Source of the DNA: an uncultured Collinsella sp.
GTDB taxonomy: Bacteria; Actinomycetota; Coriobacteriia; Coriobacteriales; Coriobacteriaceae
NCBI GenBank assembly: GCA_902493545.1
Contig: CABUQI010000090.1
Coordinates: 1-5,285 of the forward strand
DNA: 5,285 nt
Direction: 5' to 3'
The notes beneath the pieces are model-generated. The model made no database searches and was not told where the DNA came from. It was given only the letters and a program-made list of their open reading frames with translations. Below are positions 1-4,425 of this stretch, one piece after another. Position 1 is the first letter of the stretch, and the number at the start of each line of letters is the position of its first letter. Both the position numbers and the translations under genes were made by a program.

Positions 1-606
1 CGCGAGCGTACGCAGATTCTGATGGATCTGGCCAACCAGGCTGGCGGTTTTGTCATCGGCACGGGCGATCTGTCGGAGCTGGCGCTCGGCTGGGCTACCT
101 ATAACGGCGACCACATGAGCATGTACGCCGTCAACGCGAGCGTGCCCAAGACGCTTGTGCGCCATCTGGTGCGCTATGCGGCTGATGTCTTTGGCGGGCG
201 TATTGCCGAGGTCTTGCTCGATATCCTCGATACGCCGGTGTCCCCCGAGCTTCTGCCGCCCACGGGCGATGGCGAGATCGCACAGAAGACCGAGGATTTG
301 GTGGGCCCGTACGAGCTGCACGACTACTTCCTCTACTACCTGCTGCGTTTTGGCTTTGAGCCGGGCAAGATCTACCGCATGGCGCTCAAGAGTTTCGAGG
401 GCGTCTACGACGTCAAGACCGTCCACACGTGGCTGCGTACGTTCTATCGTCGCTTCTTTGCCCAACAGTTTAAGCGCAGCTGCCTGCCCGATGGCCCCAA
501 GGTGGGCTCGGTGACGCTCAGCCCGCGTGGCGATTGGCGTATGCCGAGTGACGCCAGCTCACGTCTGTGGCTCGCACAGATCGACGCGCTCAATGCAATT
601 GACTAA
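1..606 (+). CDS. nadE: Glutamine-dependent NAD+ synthase, C-terminal part (5'-truncated by window edge)
   Basis: The frame is open from base 1 and ends at TAA 604-606, giving the last 201 residues. NAD+ synthase makes NAD+ from deamido-NAD+ and ATP in the cytosol, using ammonia released from glutamine by an N-terminal nitrilase-like domain in the large form. Visible synthetase motifs are GTGDLSELALGW (fragment residues 20-31), followed by TYNGDHMSMY and a PKTL motif, then near the C-terminus FYRRFF..QFKRS, DGPKVG and SPRGDWRMPSD. This GTGDLSE...GDHMSMY version is typical of the roughly 640-residue glutamine-dependent enzymes, not the short ammonia-dependent ones; that the missing upstream part carries the glutaminase domain and the SGGxDS ATP loop is inferred. 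The in-frame ATG at 22 is internal, because the conserved sequence continues upstream of it. A strong terminator lies 68 bases after the stop. Confidence 0.95.
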   Translation, partial: RERTQILMDLANQAGGFVIGTGDLSELALGWATYNGDHMSMYAVNASVPKTLVRHLVRYAADVFGGRIAEVLLDILDTPVSPELLPPTGDGEIAQKTEDLVGPYELHDYFLYYLLRFGFEPGKIYRMALKSFEGVYDVKTVHTWLRTFYRRFFAQQFKRSCLPDGPKVGSVTLSPRGDWRMPSDASSRLWLAQIDALNAID

Positions 607-634
607 GGTTGGCTAAATTGAACCAATACGGGGG

Positions 635-663
635 TTGCAAGCGTTACACTTTTGCAATCTGAT
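635..663 (+). promoter_or_regulatory. Possible weak promoter upstream of the aminotransferase
   Basis: TTGCAA (635-640) and TCTGAT (658-663) are 17 bases apart and each match four of six consensus -35/-10 bases. An alternative -10 is TACACT at 645-650, which has no well-spaced -35. Either would place the terminator hairpin 675-706 inside the transcribed leader. This rests on motif matching only. Confidence 0.25.
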
Positions 664-674
664 GGCCCGTATCG

Positions 675-706
675 CGCGGCGCTCTTGTCGGAGCGCCGCG
701 TTTTTT
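675..706 (+). terminator. Intrinsic terminator hairpin with T6 tail, between nadE and the aminotransferase
   Basis: A perfect 10-bp stem (CGCGGCGCTC at 675-684 with GAGCGCCGCG at 691-700) closes a 6-base loop TTGTCG and is followed directly by six T at 701-706. This is a textbook Rho-independent terminator and fits the end of nadE. It is odd in lying only 18 bases before the aminotransferase ATG, so the downstream gene's promoter must lie upstream of it or inside it. Confidence 0.85.
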
Positions 707-712
707 ATATCG

Positions 713-720
713 AAAGGTGG
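713..720 (+). promoter_or_regulatory. Ribosome binding site that fixes the aminotransferase start
   Basis: AAAGGTGG sits four bases before ATG 725. The same frame stays open upstream, with a TTG at 635 and an ATG at 662, but those starts would place the terminator hairpin inside the coding sequence. The purine-rich site therefore supports ATG 725. Confidence 0.75.
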
Positions 721-724
721 CACC

Positions 725-1888
725 ATGCAGGCATCGCAGCGTCTCGATCGCTTTGGCGCGGAGGTCTTCGCCTCGCTCAACAACAAGCTTCTCGCGCTGA
801 AGGCTCAGGGCAAGACCATTTACAACATGAGCGTGGGCACGCCCGACTTTAAGCCGTACGGCCACGTGGTCGATGCGCTCACACAAGCCGCCCAGGATCC
901 CGAGATGTGGAAGTATGCCCTGCGTGACCTGCCCGAACTCAAGCAGGCCGTGTGCGATTACTATGAGCGTCGCTTTGGCGTTTCGGGCATTACGCCGTCC
1001 ATGGTGCAGTCGTGCAACGGCACGCAGGAGGGCGTGGGCCATTTGGGCCTGGCCCTGCTCGATCCGGGCGACACTATTTTGGTTCCCGATCCGTGCTACC
1101 CGGTCTTTGAGGCGGGTGCCAAGATCGCCGATGCCAAGCTCGAATACTATCCGCTGGTTGCCGAGCATAATTACCTGCCCTATGTGGCGGGTATCGATCC
1201 CGAGGTGGCCGATCGTGCCAAGTATATGATCGTGTCGCTGCCCGCCAACCCGGTGGGCTCGGTGGGCACGCCCGAGGTCTACGAGGAGATCATCGCTTTC
1301 GCCCGCGAGCACGACCTGCTGATCGTCCATGACAACGCATACTCCGACATCGTGTTCGACGGCGAGCCGGGCGGCAGCTTCTTGCAGTATCCCGGTGCGC
1401 TTGAGGTGGGCGTGGAGTTCTTCTCGCTCTCCAAGTCGTTTAACGTCACCGGTGCCCGCATCGGCTTTTTGGTCGGTCGCGAGGATGTGGTCTCGGCCTT
1501 TGCCAAGCTGCGCGGCCAGATCGACTTTGGTATGTTCTTCCCGATCCAGAAGGCTGCTATCGCGTGCCTTAATGGCCCGCGCGATGAGGTCGAGGCGCAG
1601 CGTCTGAAGTACCAGGAGCGCCGCGATGCCCTGTGCGACGGTCTTGAGGGCCTGGGCTGGGAGCGTCCCAACGCGCATGGCTCTATGTTTGTGTGGGCCA
1701 AGCTTCCCGGTGGTCGCACCGATTCCATGGCGTTTTGCGAGGAGCTCATGGAGAAGGCCGGCGTTGTGGTGACGCCGGGTGCGAGCTTTGGTCCTTCGGG
1801 CGAGGGGCACGTGCGCATGGCGCTGGTCCTGCCGCCCGACCAGATTGCTTTGGCTGTCGAGGCCATTCGCGAGGCGGGCCTGTATTAG
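725..1888 (+). CDS. Class I/II PLP-dependent aminotransferase (DapL/AlaC-like)
   Basis: The product is 387 residues, the normal length for fold-type I class I/II aminotransferases; these are cytosolic PLP enzymes that move an amino group between an amino acid and a 2-oxo acid. In order: SVGTPDF substrate-side loop (36-42), NGTQEGVGH cofactor phosphate-side motif (98-106), PDPCYPVF with the ring-stacking Tyr125, SLPANPVGS with Asn175, HDNAYSD with Asp203 and Tyr206, SLSKSFNVTGARIGF with the probable PLP-binding Lys237 and Arg245, and HVRMAL with the probable carboxylate-binding Arg364. All core catalytic residues appear intact. The NGTQEG and SKSFNVTGARIGF stretches recall LL-diaminopimelate aminotransferase and AlaC-type alanine-forming enzymes, but the substrate cannot be read from the sequence, so no symbol is given. 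ATG 725 is chosen for its ribosome binding site at 713-720. The stop is TAG. No signal peptide or membrane segment is visible. The gene is probably transcribed separately from nadE because a terminator lies between them. Confidence 0.9.
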   Translation: MQASQRLDRFGAEVFASLNNKLLALKAQGKTIYNMSVGTPDFKPYGHVVDALTQAAQDPEMWKYALRDLPELKQAVCDYYERRFGVSGITPSMVQSCNGTQEGVGHLGLALLDPGDTILVPDPCYPVFEAGAKIADAKLEYYPLVAEHNYLPYVAGIDPEVADRAKYMIVSLPANPVGSVGTPEVYEEIIAFAREHDLLIVHDNAYSDIVFDGEPGGSFLQYPGALEVGVEFFSLSKSFNVTGARIGFLVGREDVVSAFAKLRGQIDFGMFFPIQKAAIACLNGPRDEVEAQRLKYQERRDALCDGLEGLGWERPNAHGSMFVWAKLPGGRTDSMAFCEELMEKAGVVVTPGASFGPSGEGHVRMALVLPPDQIALAVEAIREAGLY

Positions 1889-1890
1889 AA

Positions 1891-1928
1891 AGCTATTTCG
1901 GCTCGTCAATAGCTCGAAACCGATTTCG
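1891..1928 (+). other. Two small tandem inverted repeats after the aminotransferase stop
   Basis: AGCTATT (1891-1897) pairs perfectly with AATAGCT (1908-1914) across a 10-base loop. Directly after it, CGAAA (1915-1919) pairs with TTTCG (1924-1928) around CCGA. The first starts two bases after the aminotransferase stop and could act as a weak 3' end, but neither has a T-tract. I would not call it a proven terminator. Confidence 0.3.
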
Positions 1929-1994
1929 TGCAGTTACTTTACGAATCCTGCAAACAATTTCGGTAAACGGTCGATTTTTGGCTGCGAATAGGAG

Positions 1995-2000
1995 CATAAT
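1995..2000 (+). promoter_or_regulatory. Possible -10 element for ldh
   Basis: CATAAT at 1995-2000 matches five of six bases of the -10 consensus, in an A/T-richer stretch. No convincing -35 stands 16-18 bases upstream. If used, transcription would start near 2007 and both leader hairpins (2004-2028 and 2033-2063) would be transcribed. No recognisable Rex-type operator (an inverted TTGTGA-like repeat) is visible in this gap. Confidence 0.25.
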
Positions 2001-2003
2001 CAA

Positions 2004-2028
2004 AGTCCCGATTGGATGTATTGGGATT
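2004..2028 (+). other. First hairpin of the ldh leader
   Basis: AGTCCCGAT (2004-2012) can pair with ATTGGGATT (2020-2028) over a 7-base loop, with two G-U wobbles in RNA. It sits just upstream of the stronger hairpin at 2033-2063. Its CCCGA (2007-2011) is also complementary to TCGGG (2041-2045) in that second hairpin, so a rival fold is possible. Confidence 0.35.
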
Positions 2029-2090
2029 ACGGCAAGCCGCTCGGGTCGTTCCCGGGCGGCTTGTTTGTGGAGAGAGATGGGAGTTTCTAA
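2016..2090 (+). CDS. Candidate 24-residue leader ORF overlapping the ldh start
   Basis: ATG 2016 opens 24 codons (peptide beginning MYWDYGKPLG and ending VERDGSF) that close with TAA at 2088-2090. The stop shares its last A with the ldh ATG, giving a TAATG junction of the kind used in translational coupling. Against it: no good Shine-Dalgarno lies at the usual distance (an AGGAG at 1990-1994 is about 21 bases away), codons AGA and GGG are unusual for this window, and the frame is short enough to arise by chance. If transcription starts near 2007 it would be translated almost leaderless. It resembles no family I know. Confidence 0.2.
   Translation: MYWDYGKPLGSFPGGLFVERDGSF
2033..2066 (+). terminator. 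Terminator-like hairpin in the ldh leader
   Basis: CAAGCCGCTCGGG (2033-2045) pairs with CCCGGGCGGCTTG (2051-2063) around loop TCGTT. This is a 13-bp stem with one T-G wobble, followed by only three T (2064-2066) before GTGG. The stem is strong but the T-tract is poor. It could be a weak terminator for the upstream unit, an attenuator, or a stabilising 5' structure for ldh. It ends 26 bases before the ldh ATG. Confidence 0.55.
2076..2083 (+). promoter_or_regulatory. Ribosome binding site of ldh
   Basis: GATGGGAG lies six bases before ATG 2090, with a second purine stretch GGAGAGA at 2069-2075. A longer frame from TTG 2012 exists, but it would run through the hairpin and add 26 residues unlike lactate dehydrogenases. 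The site therefore supports ATG 2090. Confidence 0.65.
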
Positions 2091-3040
2091 TGGTTAACGA
2101 GAAGAAGGTCGCTATCGTCGGCTGCGGTTTCGTCGGTTCGTCTTCGGCGTTCGCGCTGATGCAGAGCGGTCTGTTCTCCGAGATGGTCCTCATCGACGTG
2201 GACAAGAACCGCGCCGAGGGTGAGGCCTTGGATATCGCGCACGGCATGACGTTTGCCGAGCCGATGAAGATCTACGCCGGCGATTATTCCGATGTCGCCG
2301 ACGCCGCCATGATCGTCGTCACTGCTGGCGCTGCCCAGAAGCCCGGTGAGACCCGCCTGGACCTGGTCAACAAGAACGTCAGCATCTTTAAGTCCATTAT
2401 CCCCGAGATTAAGAAGTCCGGCTTCGACGGCATTCTGCTCATCGTCTCCAACCCGGTCGATGTTCTGACCTACGCCGCCATCAAGATGTCCGGCCTGCCC
2501 GAGGGCCACGTCATCGGTTCCGGCACCGTGCTCGACACCGGCCGCCTGCAGCAGATGCTTGGTGCCCACGTCGAGGTTGACCCGCGCGATGTCCAGGCCT
2601 ATGTCATGGGCGAGCACGGCGACTCCGAGTTTGTCGCTTGGTCCAGCGCTCAGGTTGCCGGCGTTCCGCTGAACACCTTCTGTGAGCTTCACGGCCACCT
2701 GGAGCATGAGGCTGCCGAGAAGCGCATCGCTGAGGACGTCAAGAACTCCGCCTACACCATCATCGAGAAGAAGCACGCCACCTACTATGGCGTCGCCATG
2801 GCCGTCAAGCGCATCTGCACCGCCGTTATGCGCGATGAGCAGACCGTTCTGCCTGTCTCCTCGCTCATGGTGGGCGAGTATGGCCTGTCCGATCTTGCCA
2901 TCTCCATGCCGACCGTCGTTGGCCGCGACGGCGTTGTCTGCCGCGTCCCCGTGCCGCTGAACGATGACGAGCAGCATGAGCTCACCGTCTCCGCCAAGGC
3001 CCTCAAGGACATCATCGACAGCGTCGATTTCTCCTGCTAA
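2090..3040 (+). CDS. ldh: L-lactate dehydrogenase (NAD-dependent)
   Basis: The product is 316 residues, the usual size for bacterial L-LDH, a cytosolic tetramer that reduces pyruvate to L-lactate with NADH and so recycles NAD+ during fermentation. The Rossmann motif GCGFVG (11-16) and Asp36, which should bind the adenosine ribose, mark NAD rather than NADP use. The substrate loop reads AQKPGETR: Gln83 at the specificity position (Gln102 in dogfish numbering) points to lactate, where malate dehydrogenase has Arg. Also present are Arg89 on the mobile loop, SNPVDV with Asn121, VLDTGR with Asp149 and substrate-binding Arg152, GEHGDSE with catalytic His176, and KKHATYYG with Thr231. The bacterial fructose-1,6-bisphosphate site normally uses an Arg two residues after the substrate Arg and often a His about 12 residues after the catalytic His; here these positions look like Gln154 and a Ser/Gln region, suggesting a non-allosteric enzyme. 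Codons are mostly C-ending, consistent with high expression. Start ATG 2090 has a good ribosome binding site. A malate or 2-hydroxyacid dehydrogenase is less likely. Confidence 0.93.
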   Translation: MVNEKKVAIVGCGFVGSSSAFALMQSGLFSEMVLIDVDKNRAEGEALDIAHGMTFAEPMKIYAGDYSDVADAAMIVVTAGAAQKPGETRLDLVNKNVSIFKSIIPEIKKSGFDGILLIVSNPVDVLTYAAIKMSGLPEGHVIGSGTVLDTGRLQQMLGAHVEVDPRDVQAYVMGEHGDSEFVAWSSAQVAGVPLNTFCELHGHLEHEAAEKRIAEDVKNSAYTIIEKKHATYYGVAMAVKRICTAVMRDEQTVLPVSSLMVGEYGLSDLAISMPTVVGRDGVVCRVPVPLNDDEQHELTVSAKALKDIIDSVDFSC

Positions 3041-3064
3041 ATCAAGCTCGCTGGAGCGAAAAGC

Positions 3065-3070
3065 TACAAT
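3065..3070 (+). promoter_or_regulatory. Possible -10 element for the DUF2974 gene, overlapping the ldh terminator
   Basis: TACAAT matches five of six -10 bases. No good -35 is seen. A start about seven bases downstream, near 3077, would fall inside the 5' arm of the terminator stem, so RNA from this promoter would carry only part of that stem. Motif evidence only. Confidence 0.3.
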
Positions 3071-3071
3071 G

Positions 3072-3106
3072 AAGGCGTCCGGGTCCACACGGCCCGGGCG
3101 CCTTTT
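3072..3106 (+). terminator. Intrinsic terminator after ldh
   Basis: The arms 3072-3085 (AAGGCGTCCGGGTC) and 3091-3104 (GGCCCGGGCGCCTT) form a 14-bp, G+C-rich stem with two T-G wobbles and a five-base loop CACAC. It ends in TTTT at 3103-3106. It lies 31 bases after the ldh stop and should end that transcript. Confidence 0.8.
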
Positions 3107-3136
3107 GGTGCAAAGTAACCTGACCCCAATGCACCA
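3105..3136 (+). repeat. Short palindromic intergenic repeat, left copy
   Basis: This 32-base unit recurs at 4318-4349 in the same orientation with 27 of 32 positions identical. Its ends form a perfect 7-bp inverted repeat, TGGTGCA (3106-3112) and TGCACCA (3130-3136), around the core AAGTAACCTGACCCCAA. On the other strand the core reads GGGGTCAGG, which recalls REP-like repeats associated with IS200-like (RAYT) transposases; that link is from memory and unproven here. It lies between the ldh terminator and the ribosome binding site of the next gene. Confidence 0.7.
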
Positions 3137-3153
3137 TAGTTGATGGGAGGGCC

Positions 3154-4314
3154 ATGTCGGATTCGCCTAATTTTTTGACCTATGCCCAGACGGCGTTTGA
3201 TCCGTTTGAGGAGCGGCCGTTCTGCGCGGTGGATAGCCTCGTCTTTGCGTGGTTGTCCTATTTGCGTTTGCCGGGTGATATGGCGGAGCTGACGAACTGG
3301 CAGGGCCTAGACGTACGCGCGCTGCTGCGTGCCGAGTGCTACCGGGACATGATTGACGACTTGTGGGACCCAGAGGGGAGCAGGGCCTTGCTGGAGGCCG
3401 TGGCGGCAAGCCCTCGCTACCGTGGCGTGAACGTTTGCGGCTATCGTGCCGTGAGCGATGTGGTGGCGACAGAGCAGTTTGCAGCCATGGCGTTCCGGTT
3501 TCCGGCGGGGTTTAGTTATCTTTCCTTCCGGGGGACCGACAGCACGATTGTGGGCTGGAAAGAGGACTTTAACATGGCGTTCCGGTGTCCTGTGCCGGCC
3601 CAGGAATCCGCGGCACGTTATGTGGACGAGGCGGCGGATGCGATTGACGGGCCGCTTTTGTGCGGAGGTCATTCCAAGGGTGGAAACCTTGCGGTGTACG
3701 GTGCGGCGATGTGCTCCAACATCGCCCGTGAGCGAATCGAACGGGCGTATTCCCATGATGGCCCGGGCTTCGTCGAGGAGTTTCTGAACGGCGACGCCTT
3801 TGCCGATCTTTCCGGTCGAATCGACAAGACGCTACCTCGGTCGTCGATCTTTGGCATGATGTTCGAGACACAGGAGGACTATGCCATCGTTGAGAGTACC
3901 GAGTTCAGCCTGCTGCAGCACAATCCCTTTAGCTGGGTGGTTGATGGTCGCGACTTCGTGTACTGCGAGCGCCTGTCCGCCGGCGCTCGATACGTTGATG
4001 GCTCCATTCGCGAGATGCTGCTTGCAGTGTCGCCTAGCGAGCGCGAGCGTTTTGTAGATGCGTTGTTCTCCGTGTTTGAGGCTACGGGTGCTGAGCGGTT
4101 TGCGGATATCGCTGGGAATCTGCGCGAGAGCCTACCCGTGATGCTCCAGGCTGCGCAAGGCTTTGACAAGGATACGCGACGCTTTGTCTCGCAGACCATC
4201 GTGGCAATCCTTAAATGCGCATTGCTGCCCAAACGCCCTCAGATCGACATGCCCGCTGCCGGCAAGAGTTTGGCAGAACAGCTCGAGGCTTGGCAGTCCG
4301 AGCTCCTGCGCTAG
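3154..4314 (+). CDS. DUF2974 (Mbeg1-like) alpha/beta-hydrolase family protein, substrate unknown
   Basis: The product is 386 residues and starts at ATG 3154, two bases after a strong GGGAGGG site (3145-3151). It belongs, from recognisable motifs, to the DUF2974 group of serine hydrolase-like proteins with a lipase-type fold. Key parts: an N-terminal block with FCAVDSLVFAWLSYL (23-37), SFRGTD (124-129), which in class-3 lipase folds helps form the oxyanion site, the nucleophile elbow GHSKGGNLA with Ser174 (172-180), YSHDGPGF (199-206) with candidate acid Asp202, and LLQHNPFSW (253-261) with candidate catalytic His256. A complete triad therefore looks possible. The remaining C-terminal third is helical in character, without recognised motifs. 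No signal peptide or membrane segment is evident, so it is probably cytosolic. It uses more T-ending codons (many TTT and TTG) than ldh, consistent with lower expression. It is bracketed by two copies of a short repeat. The biological substrate of this family is not known to me. Confidence 0.85.
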   Translation: MSDSPNFLTYAQTAFDPFEERPFCAVDSLVFAWLSYLRLPGDMAELTNWQGLDVRALLRAECYRDMIDDLWDPEGSRALLEAVAASPRYRGVNVCGYRAVSDVVATEQFAAMAFRFPAGFSYLSFRGTDSTIVGWKEDFNMAFRCPVPAQESAARYVDEAADAIDGPLLCGGHSKGGNLAVYGAAMCSNIARERIERAYSHDGPGFVEEFLNGDAFADLSGRIDKTLPRSSIFGMMFETQEDYAIVESTEFSLLQHNPFSWVVDGRDFVYCERLSAGARYVDGSIREMLLAVSPSERERFVDALFSVFEATGAERFADIAGNLRESLPVMLQAAQGFDKDTRRFVSQTIVAILKCALLPKRPQIDMPAAGKSLAEQLEAWQSELLR

Positions 4315-4317
4315 CCA

Positions 4318-4349
4318 TTGGTGCAAAGCAACCTGTCCCCGATGCGCCG
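4318..4349 (+). repeat. Short palindromic intergenic repeat, right copy
   Basis: Direct, diverged copy of 3105-3136, starting three bases after the DUF2974 stop. Five positions differ. The terminal inverted repeat is TGGTGCA (4319-4325) against TGCGCCG (4343-4349): two A-to-G changes convert A-U pairs to G-U pairs, so the 7-bp stem can still form in the + strand RNA. The core carries CCTGTCCCC in place of CCTGACCCC. Confidence 0.7.
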
Positions 4350-4372
4350 ATCTTCGATGCGCCTGGGGCAGG
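4332..4372 (+). other. Larger hairpin and internal direct repeat overlapping the right repeat copy
   Basis: CCTG-T-CCCC (4332-4340) can pair with GGGGCAGG (4365-4372) with one bulged T, enclosing a 24-base loop. The loop region holds a 9-base direct repeat CGATGCGCC at 4340-4348 and 4355-4363. There is no T-tract, so it is a poor terminator, yet it is the only sizeable structure found after the DUF2974 gene. It competes with the repeat's own stem. Confidence 0.35.
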
Positions 4373-4381
4373 CTCGACCGC

Positions 4382-4387
4382 TATACT
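4382..4387 (+). promoter_or_regulatory. Possible -10 element for the nucleoid-associated protein gene
   Basis: TATACT matches five of six -10 bases and would give a leader of about 32 bases before ATG 4426. No clear -35 is present at 16-18 bases upstream. Confidence 0.3.
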
Positions 4388-4425
4388 GGTTCGTGCCGAA
4401 ATCGATCTAGAACGGAATGCCGTAT

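Noticed and set aside
635..1888. Longer aminotransferase start at TTG 635 or ATG 662
   Set aside because: Both would translate through the terminator hairpin and add an Arg/Ser-rich N-terminus unlike the family; ATG 725 has a good ribosome binding site.
644..1909. 421-codon open frame on the - strand opposite the aminotransferase
   Set aside because: It is the mirror of a gene with clear family motifs. C/G-ending codons on the + strand avoid the triplets that would read as stops on the other strand, which produces such shadows.
1889..2089. Rex-type redox operator before ldh
   Set aside because: I looked for an inverted TTGTGA/TTAACA-like site because Rex often controls ldh, and found none with a convincing match.
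2012..3040. Longer ldh start at TTG 2012
   Set aside because: The added 26 residues run through the leader hairpin and lie before a normal LDH N-terminus; ATG 2090 has its own ribosome binding site.
3048..3059. TCGCTGGAGCGA near-palindrome after the ldh stop
   Set aside because: The two-base centre is too tight for a hairpin and the strong terminator follows directly; probably chance.
2087..3088. 333-codon open frame on the - strand covering all of ldh
   Set aside because: Same codon-bias effect; its translation is low-complexity G/L/V/D-rich and has no family features, while ldh is unmistakable.
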